Shown: positions 49,390-59,085 of the stretch, piece after piece
How positions within the stretch are numbered: position 1 is the first letter of the stretch
Layout: each line of letters opens with the position of its first letter
DNA from: Stenotrophomonas sp. 57
GTDB lineage: Bacteria > Pseudomonadota > Gammaproteobacteria > Xanthomonadales > Xanthomonadaceae
Direction of reading: 5' to 3'
NCBI RefSeq assembly: GCF_030291075.1
Contig: NZ_CP127407.1
Coordinates: forward strand, 3,036,001 to 3,100,000
Length of the DNA: 64,000 bases
Notes under the pieces: model-generated
What the model saw: the letters and a program-made list of their open reading frames with translations, nothing else
Told to the model about the DNA's origin: nothing
Databases searched by the model: none
Translations under genes and position numbers: made by a program

Positions 49390-49737
49390 TTACTGCAGGG
49401 CCGGGGCTGGGCCCACGTCCATGCCGTCGTAGTCTTCCACGCCCTTCTCCGCAGCCAGCGCAGCGAATTCCTGGTTGCGACGGTCCAGCGACGCTTCGTC
49501 GTGGATCTCCACGCGCTCCACGTGCAGCACGTGGAAGGGCGCGTCACCCTCTTCCGGCTCCTGCTCGAACAGCTCAACGAAGCTGTAACCCTGCGCCTGC
49601 AGGTGCTCGGCCAATGCCTGCAAGGGCTCGGCAGTGGAGTGCACGAAGAAGTACCCCCACAGCAACGGGCCGGTGATGTCCCAGTCGGTGTTTTCGCGAA
49701 GGTTGGCGAACAGGTTGCGGGTGTCTTCGAGGTCCAT
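49390..49737 (-). CDS. rraB: RraB-family regulator of RNase E activity
   Basis: A 115-residue acidic protein. The carboxy signature VEDYDGMDVGPAP and the segment WGYFFVHSTAEPLQALAEHL are characteristic of the RraB family, whose E. coli member inhibits RNase E. The final tail is shorter and more neutral than in E. coli. The gene starts 23 bases after the transglycosylase stop, on the same strand. Confidence 0.85.
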   Translation of the reverse strand: MDLEDTRNLFANLRENTDWDITGPLLWGYFFVHSTAEPLQALAEHLQAQGYSFVELFEQEPEEGDAPFHVLHVERVEIHDEASLDRRNQEFAALAAEKGVEDYDGMDVGPAPALQ

Positions 49738-49759
49738 GCGGATTCCAGGGGTCGGGGGA

Positions 49760-51373
49760 TTACTTGTCGCAGCCCTGCAGCTTAAGCGTCTGGCCGTGGC
49801 GCAGGCTGTAGGCCGGGGCCTTCAGGCCATTGGCGCGGGCCAGGGTCGGCACGTCGCACTGGAATTTCGCCGCGATGGCGCCCAGGGTCTCGCCCTTGCC
49901 CACCTTGTGGCTGCGCACCGGCTTCTGGCGCGCCGTCGGGCGCGGGGCCGCCACCGGCGCCACCGGCGCCACCGGGGTAGTCGGCACGCTGGTGGACGCG
50001 GCCGCATCGGCCACCGGCACCACACCGCCCACGGCCACGCTGCCGGTGTAGCTGGCAGCGGTCGGACGCTTGATCGCTGCGTTCAGATCGGCGGTGATCA
50101 GGGTACGGGCCAGGTCGGCACGCGGGCCGCTGACGCAGTTGCGCTGGTACAGGCCGGCGATGCGCGTCGTCGCGTTGATCAGCGTGCCGGCCGGAATCCA
50201 GCCGTCGGCTTCGTAGCGCGGGTTGAGGTTGCGCAGCGCGCGCATGTAGCCATCGCGGGTACCGTGGCTGCCCAGGCAGATGGTCAGTTCGTAGATGGTG
50301 GTGGACTTGGCCAGGCGCAGCGTAGCCGGCTGTGCGCTGATCTTCGGGAATTCCACGCCGTACTGCTGCGGGTGCAGGAAGATCCAGGCCGCCGCGATCA
50401 CCATCGGCACATAGTCCTTGGTCTCGCCGGGGAACTGGTTGTAGACGCTGTCGGTCCAGAAACTCTGCCCGCCGCTCTGCTTGAACACGCGCGCCGCACG
50501 GCCCTCACCGCCGTTGTAGGCAGCCACCGACATTTCCACGTTGTTGTTCAGTTCGCGCAGGCGTTCGTTGAGATAGCTGGCGCTGGCCTCGGCGGCGCTG
50601 CGCGCATCGAAGCGCGTATCGAAGCCGGTGCCATCCGGGCCCAGGCCGAAACGACGACCGGTGGCCGGCATGAACTGCATCAGGCCCGCGGCGCCGGCAC
50701 GTGAGGACGCATGCACGCGGCCGTTGGATTCCTTGGCCATGATGCCGAACAGCAGCGCCTCGGGCAGGCCGCGCTTTTCCCATTCCGGCCACATCACCGC
50801 GCGCAGGTTCTGGTAGTTCTCGTAGCTGGTCAGCAGCGCCGGGCGCATGTCGGTCAGCCAGCGGCGGATGCCCGCCTGCACGGCAGGGTTGTACTCGACC
50901 ATGGTGTCGAAGGCGTGCCGCTTGTCGTTGAGCAGCGCGGCGGCGCGGGCGGCCTCGGGCACGTCGGCGGTGAGCGGGCCGATATGGTCGGGGTCGGCCT
51001 CCAGGCGGTCACCGCTCTCGTCGGCCACCTCATCGTTGCCTGCCGCATCGGCGTCGTGCTTGAGCAGGCGCTTGTAGCTTGCCAGCAGGGTGCCCATCTG
51101 GCAGCCCTTCTGCTTCACGCAGTCGTTGAGGACGTCTTCCATGTCCTCCAGCGCGGCATCAGCCTCGTTGCTGCCCTTCGGGTCGGAATTGGCGACCAGC
51201 AACAGGGCGTCGCTGTAGCGCTTCTCGGCGGCAGTCATGCGCTGCTGCAGCGCATCCACCTTCACCTTGTCCCGGGCCGAAACCCGCTGCGCATGGGCGT
51301 CGGGTGCCAGGGAAACCAGGCCGGCCAGGGCCAGCAGCGGCCAACCACGGGAAATCAGGACAGGAACGGGCAT
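49760..51373 (-). CDS. LysM-containing membrane-bound lytic transglycosylase (MltD-like)
   Basis: A 537-residue periplasmic enzyme. A signal peptide is present (LISRGWPLLALAGLVSLAPD, with AHA at the cleavage site). The SLT catalytic domain lies at about 195-320; its glutamate is in FGIMAKESNGRVHASSRAGA near residue 214, followed by AAGLMQFMPATGRRFGLGPD and NVEMSVAAYNGGEGR. A LysM domain ends the protein (HKVGKGETLGAIAAKFQC, about 488-535). The amino part (about 30-185) is a helical region not assigned. It cleaves peptidoglycan by an anhydromuramic mechanism. The start at 51,373 was chosen from the signal peptide. Confidence 0.9.
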   Translation of the reverse strand: MPVPVLISRGWPLLALAGLVSLAPDAHAQRVSARDKVKVDALQQRMTAAEKRYSDALLLVANSDPKGSNEADAALEDMEDVLNDCVKQKGCQMGTLLASYKRLLKHDADAAGNDEVADESGDRLEADPDHIGPLTADVPEAARAAALLNDKRHAFDTMVEYNPAVQAGIRRWLTDMRPALLTSYENYQNLRAVMWPEWEKRGLPEALLFGIMAKESNGRVHASSRAGAAGLMQFMPATGRRFGLGPDGTGFDTRFDARSAAEASASYLNERLRELNNNVEMSVAAYNGGEGRAARVFKQSGGQSFWTDSVYNQFPGETKDYVPMVIAAAWIFLHPQQYGVEFPKISAQPATLRLAKSTTIYELTICLGSHGTRDGYMRALRNLNPRYEADGWIPAGTLINATTRIAGLYQRNCVSGPRADLARTLITADLNAAIKRPTAASYTGSVAVGGVVPVADAAASTSVPTTPVAPVAPVAAPRPTARQKPVRSHKVGKGETLGAIAAKFQCDVPTLARANGLKAPAYSLRHGQTLKLQGCDK

Positions 51374-51495
51374 TGATGGCACTGTGTGCGAAACAGGCAG
51401 GCAGAGTAGCGGCGCCGCCAAGGTCCGGGCAAGCCGACCTTCGGCCCGTCTCCGCCGACGGTTAACATTGGGCTATTCACCACAAGGGCTGGACC

Positions 51496-53001
51496 ATGGA
51501 TCCGATTCTGCTCGGCAAAGGCATTACCGATGATATTGCCGTCACCCTGCTGCCGAAACTCGGCAACCGCCACGGCCTGGTGGCCGGCGCCACCGGTACC
51601 GGCAAGACGGTGACCCTGATGACCCTGGCCGAGGGTTTCTCGCGGCTGGGCGTACCGGTATTCCTGGCCGATGTGAAGGGCGATGTGTCCGGCCTGGCGG
51701 TGCCCGGCACCGGCGCCGAGACCCTGCTCCAGCGCGCCGCCGAGATCGGTGTGGCGGACTATGCGCCGGCCGGAAGCCCCACCATTTTCTGGGACCTGTA
51801 CGGCAAGCTCGGCCACCCGGTGCGCACCACGGTCAGCGAGATGGGCCCGACCCTGCTGTCGCGCATCCTCGAACTGAATGACACCCAGGCCGGCGTGCTC
51901 GACATCGTGTTCAAGCTGGCCGACGACCGTGGCCTGCTGCTGCTGGACATGGCCGATCTGCGTGCGCTGCTCGGCCTGGTGGCCGAGGAGCGCAAGGACA
52001 TCTCCACCGAGTACGGCCTGGTCAGCGCGCAGTCGATCGCCGCGATCCAGCGTTCGGTGCTGCGCCTGGCGCAGGATGGTGGCGAGAATTTCTTCGGCGA
52101 ACCGGCGCTTGAGCTGGCCGACATCATGCGGGTCAATCACGACGGCCGCGGCGTGATCGGCATCCTCGCCGCCGACCAGCTTGTGCTCAAGCCCAAGCTG
52201 TATTCCACCTTCCTGCTGTGGCTGCTGTCGGAGTTGTTCGAGCAGCTGCCGGAGGTGGGCGACCTGGACAAGCCGAAGCTGGTCTTCATCTTCGACGAGG
52301 CCCACCTGCTGTTCGACGACGCACCGCCGTCGCTGGTGCAGCGCATCGAGCAGGTGGTGCGCCTGATCCGCTCCAAGGGCGTGGGCGTGTATTTCTGCTC
52401 GCAGTTCCCCGACGACGTGCCGGGCAACATCCTCGGCCAACTGGGCAACCGCGTGCAGCACGCGTTGCGTGCGTTCACCCCGCGCGACCAGAAGGCAGTG
52501 AAGACCGCTGCCGAAACCTTCGTGCCGAACCCGAAGCTGGACGTGGCCAAGGTGCTCAGCCAGCTCGGCACCGGCGAGGCGCTGGTGTCCACGCTGCAGG
52601 ACAAGGGTGTGCCGATGCCGGTGCAGCAGACGATGATCGCGCCGCCGCGCTGCCGGATGGGACCGATCACCGAGACCGAGCGTACCCAGGTGCGTGCCGG
52701 CAGCCCGGTCGGCAGTCGTTACGACACGGCGATCAACCGTGAATCGGCCGCCGAACTGCTGGCCCAGCGCGCGCAGAAGACGGTCGAGCAGGCGCAGGCG
52801 CCGGCCGCCCGCAGCCGCGAGCAGGACGAAGCGCAGGAAGGCGGTTTCGGCCAGGCGATCAAGGATGCGATTTTCGGCACCAAGCGCCGCCAGGGCATGA
52901 TCGAGACGATGGCCAAGCAGACCACGCGCACGGTCGGCACCAAGCTGGGCAACCAGATCGTGCGCGGCATCCTGGGTGGCATTTTCGGCGGCAAGCGCTG
53001 A
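51496..53001 (+). CDS. HerA-like/DUF853 P-loop ATPase (YjgR-like)
   Basis: A 501-residue ATPase of the HerA-FtsK superfamily. Walker A is GLVAGATGTGKTVTLM at about residues 27-42, Walker B is KLVFIFDEAHLLFDD near 262, and the arginine-rich segment VGVYFCSQFPDDVPGNIL is typical of the DUF853 group. The tail is charged and glycine-rich (GGIFGGKR). E. coli YjgR is of the same length. The cellular role is unknown; a DNA or protein translocase is possible. Single gene, with its own start (MDPILLGKGI). Confidence 0.9.
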   Translation: MDPILLGKGITDDIAVTLLPKLGNRHGLVAGATGTGKTVTLMTLAEGFSRLGVPVFLADVKGDVSGLAVPGTGAETLLQRAAEIGVADYAPAGSPTIFWDLYGKLGHPVRTTVSEMGPTLLSRILELNDTQAGVLDIVFKLADDRGLLLLDMADLRALLGLVAEERKDISTEYGLVSAQSIAAIQRSVLRLAQDGGENFFGEPALELADIMRVNHDGRGVIGILAADQLVLKPKLYSTFLLWLLSELFEQLPEVGDLDKPKLVFIFDEAHLLFDDAPPSLVQRIEQVVRLIRSKGVGVYFCSQFPDDVPGNILGQLGNRVQHALRAFTPRDQKAVKTAAETFVPNPKLDVAKVLSQLGTGEALVSTLQDKGVPMPVQQTMIAPPRCRMGPITETERTQVRAGSPVGSRYDTAINRESAAELLAQRAQKTVEQAQAPAARSREQDEAQEGGFGQAIKDAIFGTKRRQGMIETMAKQTTRTVGTKLGNQIVRGILGGIFGGKR

Positions 53002-53016
53002 GTTGCACCCGTTGGT

Positions 53017-53087
53017 GTCAGAGCCCTTTCCGTGTGAAAGGGATCTGACCCAGGGGTCGGATCCCTTCCGCAAGGAAGGGCTCTGAC
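53017..53087. repeat. 71-base composite palindrome between the HerA-like gene and greB
   Basis: The ends GTCAGAGCCCTT and AAGGGCTCTGAC match perfectly. Inside lie two hairpins (CCCTTTC/GAAAGGG at 53,024-53,042 and CCCTTCC/GGAAGGG at 53,063-53,080). The middle also pairs imperfectly (GGGATCTGACC with GGTCGGATCCC). Either two small or one long stem can form. It can end transcription of the ATPase gene. Confidence 0.85.
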
Positions 53088-53126
53088 CGCTCTCCCCTTC
53101 GTCATCCAGAAAAGAAGTCGCACTGC

Positions 53127-53630
53127 ATGTCCCGCTGGCGTCCCCCCGCAGAAAAGAGCACCGCCCTGATCACCGCCTCCGGGCATGCGCGCCTGAAGGC
53201 CGAACTGGATGACCTGTGGCGGGTGCGTCGCCCCGAGGTGGTGAAGGCGCTGGCCGCCGCCGCGGCCGAGGGCGACCGCTCCGAGAACGCCGAGTACACC
53301 TACCGCAAGAAACAGCTGGGTGAGATCGACCGCCGCGTGCGCTACCTGACCAAGCGGCTGGAATCGCTGCGCGTGGTCGACACCACACCGACCGATCCGC
53401 AGGCGGTGTTCTTCGGCGCGTGGGTGGAGCTGGAAAACGTCGACAGCGGCGACACCAGCCGCTATCGCATTGTCGGGCCGGATGAGACGGACGCGGGGCT
53501 TGGCTGGATCAGCATCGATTCGCCACTGGCGCGCGCGCTGCTGAAGAAGCGCCTGGATGACGAGTTCTCGGTGGAACTGCCCGGCGGGCTGTTCACCTTC
53601 GCGGTGATCGGCGTGGAATATGCCGCGTGA
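53127..53630 (+). CDS. greB: Transcription elongation factor GreB
   Basis: A 167-residue factor that rescues backtracked RNA polymerase. An amino-terminal antiparallel coiled coil holds the acidic tip ([20 protein letters not shown], in which the D-x-x-E-N-A-E motif acts in cleavage) and the carboxy FKBP-like domain holds [20 protein letters not shown]. The motif [20 protein letters not shown] is typical of GreB rather than GreA. No clear ribosome site is visible. Confidence 0.93.
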   Translation: MSRWRPPAEKSTALITASGHARLKAELDDLWRVRRPEVVKALAAAAAEGDRSENAEYTYRKKQLGEIDRRVRYLTKRLESLRVVDTTPTDPQAVFFGAWVELENVDSGDTSRYRIVGPDETDAGLGWISIDSPLARALLKKRLDDEFSVELPGGLFTFAVIGVEYAA

Positions 53631-53812
53631 CCGGCAACGAAACCGGGTCCTGTAGAGTCTACTGTCAGTCGACTACCGCGCGAAGCGCGGCACAAACCTC
53701 CGCAGCCGGACAGCAAACGCACCGCGATCCCCATCGCGGTTGATGACTCACCGATGCCAGCTGTCAGTCGTGCACGACATCGGAACGAAGAGCAGTCGAC
53801 TGACAGTCGACG
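53631..53812. other. Gap between convergent greB and the DUF3025 gene, filled with repeats
   Basis: 182 bases with an outward pair of GTAG elements at its ends and a CCGCGC-GAA-GCGCGG hairpin at 53,676-53,690. No gene is supported. Confidence 0.65.
53652..53675 (+). repeat. SMAG-like GTAG element, left copy
   Basis: GTAG followed by AGTCTACTGTCAGTCGACTA, a 24-base unit related to the right copy at 53,793-53,816 with three differences. Its stem pairs GTCTACTG-like bases imperfectly. Confidence 0.75.
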
Positions 53813-53816
53813 CTAC
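53793..53816 (-). repeat. SMAG-like GTAG element, right copy, supplying a stop codon
   Basis: On the minus strand GTAG followed by CGTCGACTGTCAGTCGACTG. The TAG stop codon of the DUF3025 gene (53,813-53,815) lies inside this GTAG. The two copies face each other over about 115 bases. Confidence 0.8.
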
Positions 53817-54649
53817 AGGGTCATGTGCACCGGTGGCGGATACTGGCGCCCCGCACGCAACGGGCGGAAGTAATCGGTGTTGGCGTAGAAGGTGGCATCC
53901 TGCCCTTCATGCCAGCCGGGAATACCCGCCAGGGGCAGTGGTCGCAGCTGCAACGGATCGGTCAGCACCCTGCCCCCACCGATGGCCGCAGTGACTTCGG
54001 CAATGCAGGCATTGTCATCCCTGCCTTGTACCACCACGCATTTGCCCACCAGCAGACGCCCCGGGAGGAGCGCCTGTTCCATCAACGCGTGACCGAACAC
54101 CGTGGCGATGGCGATGTCCCCGTTCTGCCAGCGCGCCGGCTCGAACACTGCAGGCCAGTCATGCGCGTCCCACGCGGCCAGCAGGGTGCCCTCGCGCATA
54201 CGCACGATCACCCCGCTCTCGTCGAACTGGGTCAGTGCGGCCTGCGCACGATTGCGCTGACCTGCAGGCATGGCGTCGATATGCAGGCACTGCTGCACGT
54301 TGAGTACATGCTTGAGCTGCGGATGGCGCGCCCAGGCCAGCGCATTGAACAGGTCATGCCAGTTGTCGGCACGGGTAGCGATACGCCCCTGCGCGATGCG
54401 CACTTCGTAATGCAGGCCGTCTGCCAGCAGCGCGGCGTCCTGTTCCACCAGGCGCTTGCCCGGCACGGCCAGGCGTGCATCAAGCGCCGCGATGGACGGC
54501 CATGCTGTGCCGTCCAGCAGATCGCGGAAGTCATGCAGTCCGGCAAACAGCGGATGCTCGAACCGCCGCGCAGCTACCGCCGCGCGTGGCGGCGGCACGA
54601 AGCGCCGGGAACCGCCGCCGTCGCCGGTGGCGGTCGGCGCAAGGGTCAC
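53813..54649 (-). CDS. DUF3025 domain-containing protein
   Basis: A 278-residue soluble protein of the DUF3025 family, recognised by the segment [20 protein letters not shown] followed by [13 protein letters not shown] second conserved part is [20 protein letters not shown]. No membrane segment or enzyme motif is seen and the function is unknown. It starts with GTG at 54,649, overlapping the rimO stop by four bases (GTGA), so it is probably translated with rimO. Its stop codon lies in a repeat element, which may have altered the original carboxy end. Confidence 0.82.
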   Translation of the reverse strand: MTLAPTATGDGGGSRRFVPPPRAAVAARRFEHPLFAGLHDFRDLLDGTAWPSIAALDARLAVPGKRLVEQDAALLADGLHYEVRIAQGRIATRADNWHDLFNALAWARHPQLKHVLNVQQCLHIDAMPAGQRNRAQAALTQFDESGVIVRMREGTLLAAWDAHDWPAVFEPARWQNGDIAIATVFGHALMEQALLPGRLLVGKCVVVQGRDDNACIAEVTAAIGGGRVLTDPLQLRPLPLAGIPGWHEGQDATFYANTDYFRPLRAGRQYPPPVHMTL

Positions 54650-56007
54650 AGCAGCTTGAGGTCGAACGCCGGACGCGTGGCACTGGCCAGCGCGTCACCA
54701 TACAGGTCGTGTTCGTCGCTCTCGGTGATCTCCACGTCGACGAACTCACCCACGCGCAGCGGCACCTGGTCGGCGTTCTGGATGTGCACCAGACCGTCGA
54801 TCTCCGGCGCATCGGCCCTGGAACGGGCCACCGCGATATCACCTTCGATGGCATCGACCAGGCACTGCTGCACGGTACCGATCTTGGCTTCCAGGCGCGC
54901 GGCGGAAATCTGCGCCTGCTTCTCCATGAAACGGGCCAGGCGCTCCTGCTTCACTTCTTCCGGCACGGCATCGGGCAGGTCGTTGGCGGTGGCACCCTCG
55001 ACCGGCGAGTAGGCGAACGCGCCCACGCGGTCCAACTGCGCCTCGTCCAGGAACGACAGCAGCTCTTCGAACTCGGCCTCGGTCTCGCCCGGGAAGCCGA
55101 CGATGAAGGTCGAACGCACGGTGATGTCCGGCGCGATGCGGCGCCAGTTCTGCACGCGCTCCAGGGTCTTCTCGACTGCGCCGGGGCGCTTCATCAGGCG
55201 CAGGATGCGCGGACTGGCGTGCTGGAACGGAATGTCCAGGTACGGCAGGATGCGGTTTTCGGCCATCAGCGGCACCACCTCGTCCACGTGCGGGTACGGG
55301 TAGACGTAGTGCATGCGCACCCACGCATCCAGCTCGGACAGGCCTTCGCACAGCGCCTTCAGGCGGGTCTGGTAGGCCTTGTTGCGCCACATCTTCTCGG
55401 CGTACTTCACGTCCACGCCGTAAGCGGAGGTGTCCTGCGACACCACCAGCAGCTCACGCACGCCGCCGCGCACCAGGCGCTCGGCTTCACGCAGTACCTC
55501 GTCCACCGGGCGCGAGACCAGCTTGCCGCGCATCGACGGAATGATGCAGAAGCTGCACGTGTGGTTGCAGCCTTCGGAAATCTTCAGGTAGGCGTAGTGG
55601 CGCGGGGTCAGCTTGATACCGTAGTCCGGCACCAGGTCCACGAACGGATCATGCTTGGGCGGCAGCGCTTCGTGCACCGCCTCCATCACGCTCTGGTAGT
55701 CCTGCGGGCCGGACACCGCCAGCACGTTCGGGTACGCCTCGCGGATCTGCTCCGGGCGCTTGCCCAGGCAACCGGTGACGATGACCTTGCCGTTCTGGTT
55801 CATCGCCTCGCCGATCGCATCCAGCGACTCGGTCACCGCCGAATCGATGAAGCCGCAGGTGTTGACCACCACCACGTCGGCCGAATCATAGGACGGCACG
55901 ATGTCGTAGCCTTCCGAGCGAAGCTGGGTCAGGATGCGTTCGGAATCGACAAGGGCCTTCGGGCAGCCAAGGCTGACGAAGCCGACTTTGGGGTTCAGCT
56001 GGGACAT
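54646..56007 (-). CDS. rimO: Ribosomal protein S12 methylthiotransferase
   Basis: A 453-residue radical-SAM enzyme that methylthiolates an aspartate of ribosomal protein S12. The amino domain has three cluster cysteines ([41 protein letters not shown]), the radical-SAM motif is [19 protein letters not shown] near residue 160 and a TRAM domain ends the protein ([19 protein letters not shown]). The start at 56,007 ([14 protein letters not shown]) matches the family; the open frame extends upstream without ribosome-site support. Confidence 0.97.
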   Translation of the reverse strand: MSQLNPKVGFVSLGCPKALVDSERILTQLRSEGYDIVPSYDSADVVVVNTCGFIDSAVTESLDAIGEAMNQNGKVIVTGCLGKRPEQIREAYPNVLAVSGPQDYQSVMEAVHEALPPKHDPFVDLVPDYGIKLTPRHYAYLKISEGCNHTCSFCIIPSMRGKLVSRPVDEVLREAERLVRGGVRELLVVSQDTSAYGVDVKYAEKMWRNKAYQTRLKALCEGLSELDAWVRMHYVYPYPHVDEVVPLMAENRILPYLDIPFQHASPRILRLMKRPGAVEKTLERVQNWRRIAPDITVRSTFIVGFPGETEAEFEELLSFLDEAQLDRVGAFAYSPVEGATANDLPDAVPEEVKQERLARFMEKQAQISAARLEAKIGTVQQCLVDAIEGDIAVARSRADAPEIDGLVHIQNADQVPLRVGEFVDVEITESDEHDLYGDALASATRPAFDLKLL

Positions 56008-56211
56008 GGAATCGCGGGACTCTGGGGGCCTGGGCCCCTGCCGGCATGGCAGGGGTTCCTGGGGGCCGGGGCCTGAAAGGGCGCCAGTATACCGGGGTTG
56101 GCGGCCTCGCTCTGAACGGCCAGCCGCCCGATCGCGCACAGCCACTGACACCGCGCTAACCCGCGCAGCACCGACAATGCAGCCCTGTCCCCTGCAACGA
56201 GGTACCCGACG
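56008..56211. other. Divergent gap between rimO and the dienelactone hydrolase gene
   Basis: 204 bases. A short GCAGGGG/CCCCTGC inverted repeat (56,036-56,053) lies near the rimO end. A GAGG ribosome site precedes the plus-strand gene. I see no other signal. Confidence 0.5.
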
Positions 56212-56883
56212 ATGTCCGAATGGATCACCCTGGATACGCATCATGGCCCGGTCCGCGCCTGGCAGGTCCTGCCCAAGGGCAAGCCGCGCGCGGCGCTGGT
56301 GGTCATACAGGAAATCTTCGGGGTCAACGCGCACATGCGCGGGGTCGCCGAGCGCTTCGCCGCCGAGGGCTACGCGGTGCTGGCACCGTCGTTCTTCGAC
56401 CTGGTCGATGGCCCGGAATCCGACCCTGATGCACTGCCCTACAGCCCCGAGGGCGTGAAGGACGGCCTGGAGCGGGTCAACACCCTGGGCATGGAGAAGG
56501 CGCTGGAAGTGGTCCGCGCCGCGGCGACGCGCCTGACCCCCTACGGCAAGGTCGGCACCGTCGGCTACTGCTGGGGCGGCAGCGTGGCCCTGCTGGCGGC
56601 GATGCGCCTGGGCCTGCCCTCGGCCAGCTACTACGGCGGCCGCAACGTCAATTTCCTCGATGAGACGCCGAAGGCCCCGGTCATCTTCCATTTCGGCGCC
56701 CAGGACAAGAGCATCCCGCCGGAAGCCGTGCAGGCCCACCGCGAAAAGCTGCCGCAGATGGCCACTTTCGTCTATCCGGCCGACCACGCCTTCAACCGGG
56801 AGGTCGGACATGCGTATGATCCAGACAGCGCCGCCCTGGCGCTGCAACGCACCCTGGACTTCTTCTCGGAGCATCTTGGATGA
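56212..56883 (+). CDS. Dienelactone hydrolase family protein
   Basis: A 223-residue alpha/beta hydrolase. The nucleophile is a cysteine in [18 protein letters not shown] (G-x-C-x-G) near residue 123, the acid is in [13 protein letters not shown] and the histidine is in [15 protein letters not shown], the order typical of carboxymethylenebutenolidase relatives. Whether it acts on dienelactone itself is unknown; many homologues are general esterases. It overlaps the HIT gene by four bases (ATGA). Confidence 0.88.
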   Translation: MSEWITLDTHHGPVRAWQVLPKGKPRAALVVIQEIFGVNAHMRGVAERFAAEGYAVLAPSFFDLVDGPESDPDALPYSPEGVKDGLERVNTLGMEKALEVVRAAATRLTPYGKVGTVGYCWGGSVALLAAMRLGLPSASYYGGRNVNFLDETPKAPVIFHFGAQDKSIPPEAVQAHREKLPQMATFVYPADHAFNREVGHAYDPDSAALALQRTLDFFSEHLG

Positions 56884-57302
56884 GCGATTTCGAACTCGAT
56901 TCACGCTTGGCCACCGATAGCGTGCTGGTGGCTGAAGGACCGTTGTCGCAAGTGCGGCTGATGAACGACGAACGATTCCCCTGGCTGGTGCTGGTACCGC
57001 GCCTGGCCGGGGTCACCGAGTGGATCGAGCTGGACGGCGAACAGCAGGACAAGCTGCGCACCGAGCTCAACCGCGCCTGCAAGGCCCTGAAGGGCTCCGA
57101 CGGGGTGGAGAAGATCAACATCGGCGCGCTGGGCAACATCGTGCGCCAGCTGCACTTCCACGTGATCGGTCGCCATGACGGTGATCCGGCCTGGCCGGGC
57201 CCGGTCTGGGGCAGCGGCCCGGCGCACCGCTACGAGGCGGCGGCACTGGACCAGCATGTCGCCTACTGGAAGGAACGGCTAGGATATCCAGCCCACACCT
57301 GA
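56880..57302 (+). CDS. HIT-domain protein
   Basis: A 140-residue protein of the histidine triad superfamily. The signature is [16 protein letters not shown]: the first histidine of the canonical triad is glutamine here, a variant common in one proteobacterial branch, while the catalytic middle histidine remains. An upstream segment [16 protein letters not shown] is also conserved. Such enzymes hydrolyse or transfer nucleotidyl groups, but the substrate is unknown. It is coupled to the hydrolase upstream. Confidence 0.88.
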   Translation: MSDFELDSRLATDSVLVAEGPLSQVRLMNDERFPWLVLVPRLAGVTEWIELDGEQQDKLRTELNRACKALKGSDGVEKINIGALGNIVRQLHFHVIGRHDGDPAWPGPVWGSGPAHRYEAAALDQHVAYWKERLGYPAHT

Positions 57303-57317
57303 GCCTTCGCCGACCCG

Positions 57318-57485
57318 ATGCGATTCAACCTCGTTGCCGCCATCCTGCTGATCCTGATCGGCCTGTTCATGCTCGCCAGCAATCTCGGCTGGACGCACCT
57401 GAACCTGTCCAAGCTACTGCTGACCTGGTGGCCAGTGGCGCTGGTGGGTGTCGGCATCGCGATGCTGTTCGGTCGCGGCAAGTAA
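57318..57485 (+). CDS. 55-residue LiaF-type/DUF5668-like membrane protein
   Basis: A short protein, MRFNLVAAILLILIGLFMLA then SNLGWTHLNLSKLLLTWWPV and ALVGVGIAMLFGRGK, with two hydrophobic helices separated by a conserved-looking W-rich turn. The arrangement G-x-x-x-L-x-x-N-x-G plus WWP-x-x-L-x-x-x-G matches the DUF5668 or LiaI/LiaF transmembrane region. It begins 15 bases after the HIT stop and ends before a terminator, so it is probably co-transcribed. Function unknown. Confidence 0.8.
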   Translation: MRFNLVAAILLILIGLFMLASNLGWTHLNLSKLLLTWWPVALVGVGIAMLFGRGK

Positions 57486-57490
57486 GGTGG

Positions 57491-57558
57491 CGCCGGGCCA
57501 TGCCCGGCGAACGCACCGCGAGACCCATGTGAAAACGCCGGGCATGGCCCGGCGTTTT
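57491..57558. terminator. Pair of GCCGGGC hairpins, the second a bidirectional terminator
   Basis: CGCCGGGC-CAT-GCCCGGCG lies at 57,491-57,509. The second, AAAACGCCGGGC-ATG-GCCCGGCGTTTT at 57,532-57,558, has a 12-base-pair stem ending in four T on both strands. It lies between the plus-strand small gene and the minus-strand dcd, so it can end both. Confidence 0.88.
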
Positions 57559-57580
57559 CGTCATGCGATGACGCGGGCGA

Positions 57581-58153
57581 TCAGGTCCGCGGCAGGGTTA
57601 CGCCGGTCTGGCCCTGGTACTTGCCGCCGCGGTCCTTGTACGAGGTCTCGCAGATGTCATCGGCCGCCGCCTGGAAGAACAGCATCTGCGCCACGCCCTC
57701 GTTGGCGTAGATGCGCGCCGGCAGCGGCGTGGTGTTGCTGAATTCCAGGGTGACGTGGCCTTCCCATTCCGGCTCCAGCGGCGTCACGTTGACGATGATG
57801 CCGCAGCGCGCGTAGGTGCTCTTGCCCAGGCACACCACCAGGGTGTCGCGCGGGATGCGGAAATACTCCACGGTGCGTGCCAGCGCGAAGCTGTTCGGCG
57901 GGATGATGCACTCATCACCGACGATATCGACGAAGCTGCCCGGATCGAAGTGCTTGGGATCGACGATGGTCGAGTTGATGTTGGTGAACACCTTGAACTC
58001 GCGCGAGCAGCGCACGTCGTAGCCGTAGCTGGAGGTGCCGTAGCTGACGATGCGCTCGCCGTTGGCCTGCTTGACCTGCCCGGCCTCGAACGGCTCGATC
58101 ATGCCGTGCTGCTCGGACATGCGGCGGATCCAACGGTCACTCTTGATGCTCAT
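57581..58153 (-). CDS. dcd: dCTP deaminase
   Basis: A 190-residue trimeric enzyme that deaminates dCTP to dUTP for thymidylate synthesis. Family signatures are [59 protein letters not shown] and [20 protein letters not shown], the last including the catalytic glutamate. Length matches the family (about 190). It lies downstream of apbC with a 77-base gap holding a GC-rich stem. Confidence 0.97.
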   Translation of the reverse strand: MSIKSDRWIRRMSEQHGMIEPFEAGQVKQANGERIVSYGTSSYGYDVRCSREFKVFTNINSTIVDPKHFDPGSFVDIVGDECIIPPNSFALARTVEYFRIPRDTLVVCLGKSTYARCGIIVNVTPLEPEWEGHVTLEFSNTTPLPARIYANEGVAQMLFFQAAADDICETSYKDRGGKYQGQTGVTLPRT

Positions 58154-58230
58154 GCTCTGTCCTGGGGGTGCGAGGGGGCGCGAGGATTCTAGCAGGGGGC
58201 CGGGCGTCGCCGCCGGCCCCGCCGAGGTGC
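58154..58230 (-). other. apbC-dcd spacer with a GC-rich stem
   Basis: GGGGCCGGCG and CGCCCGGCCCC pair imperfectly between 58,195 and 58,223. No T-run follows, so it may only stabilise the message. Nothing else is seen. Confidence 0.45.
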
Positions 58231-59085
58231 TTACAGCAGCGACGACAGGATCGGAATCGAGGCTCGCGGGCGCTTGCCCACTTCCTCGATCAGGCGCTGC
58301 GCGGCGTGGCGGTAGGCCTGTGCCGGTACCGAATCGGGCTGGGCCACGGTGATCGGGGTGCCGGCATCGCCCTGTTCGCGGATGCCGATCTGCAGCGGCA
58401 GCGAGCCGAGCAACGGCACGCCGTACCGGGCGGCCATGCGTTCGCCGCCACCTTCGCCGAACAGGTGTTCGACATGCCCGCAGTTGCTGCAGGTATGTAC
58501 CGCCATGTTCTCGACGATGCCCAGCACCGGCACCTCGACCTTCTCGAACATCTTCAGCGCCTTCTTCGCATCCAGCGTGGCGATGTCCTGCGGCGTGGTG
58601 ACGATCACCGCACCGGCCAACGGAATCTTCTGGGTCAGGGTCAGCTGGATGTCACCGGTACCCGGCGGCAGGTCGATCAGCAGGTAGTCCAGATCGTCCC
58701 ACAGGGTGTCGTTGAACAGCTGGGTCATCGCCGAGGTGGCCATCGGCCCGCGCCAGATCATCGGCGTGTCCTCCTCGATCAGGTAGCCGATCGACATGGT
58801 GTCCACGCCGAACGCGCGCAGCGGCTCGATGCTCTTGTTGTCCGGGCTTTCCGGGCGACCTGACAGGCCCAGCATGGCCGGCACGCTGGGGCCGTAGATG
58901 TCCGCATCCAGCACACCCACCCGGGCGCCCAGCTGCTGCAGTGCGACCGCCAGATTGACCGCCGTGGTCGACTTGCCGACACCGCCCTTGCCCGAGCCGA
59001 CCGCAATGACATTGCGGATGCGGGCATGTGGCGTCAGTCCCTTCTGGACCTGGCTGGCATGGGGACGGCGGGGAGAACTGTTCAC
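58231..59085 (-). CDS. apbC: Mrp/ApbC-family iron-sulfur cluster carrier ATPase
   Basis: A P-loop protein that carries [4Fe-4S] clusters to targets. The deviant Walker A motif [16 protein letters not shown] lies near the amino end, [17 protein letters not shown] is the switch region and the cluster-bridging C-x2-C is [10 protein letters not shown]. Start choice is uncertain: no ATG is available near the family start. I use GTG 59,085 ([12 protein letters not shown], 284 residues); GTG 59,094 and GTG 59,178 (315 residues) are alternatives and none has a clear ribosome site. The next gene is dcd. Confidence 0.92.
   Translation of the reverse strand: MNSSPRRPHASQVQKGLTPHARIRNVIAVGSGKGGVGKSTTAVNLAVALQQLGARVGVLDADIYGPSVPAMLGLSGRPESPDNKSIEPLRAFGVDTMSIGYLIEEDTPMIWRGPMATSAMTQLFNDTLWDDLDYLLIDLPPGTGDIQLTLTQKIPLAGAVIVTTPQDIATLDAKKALKMFEKVEVPVLGIVENMAVHTCSNCGHVEHLFGEGGGERMAARYGVPLLGSLPLQIGIREQGDAGTPITVAQPDSVPAQAYRHAAQRLIEEVGKRPRASIPILSSLL

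Noticed and set aside
56008..56904. Amino-terminal extension of rimO to 56,904
   Set aside because: The extra 299 residues overlap the dienelactone hydrolase gene on the other strand, and the ATG at 56,007 gives the exact family start.
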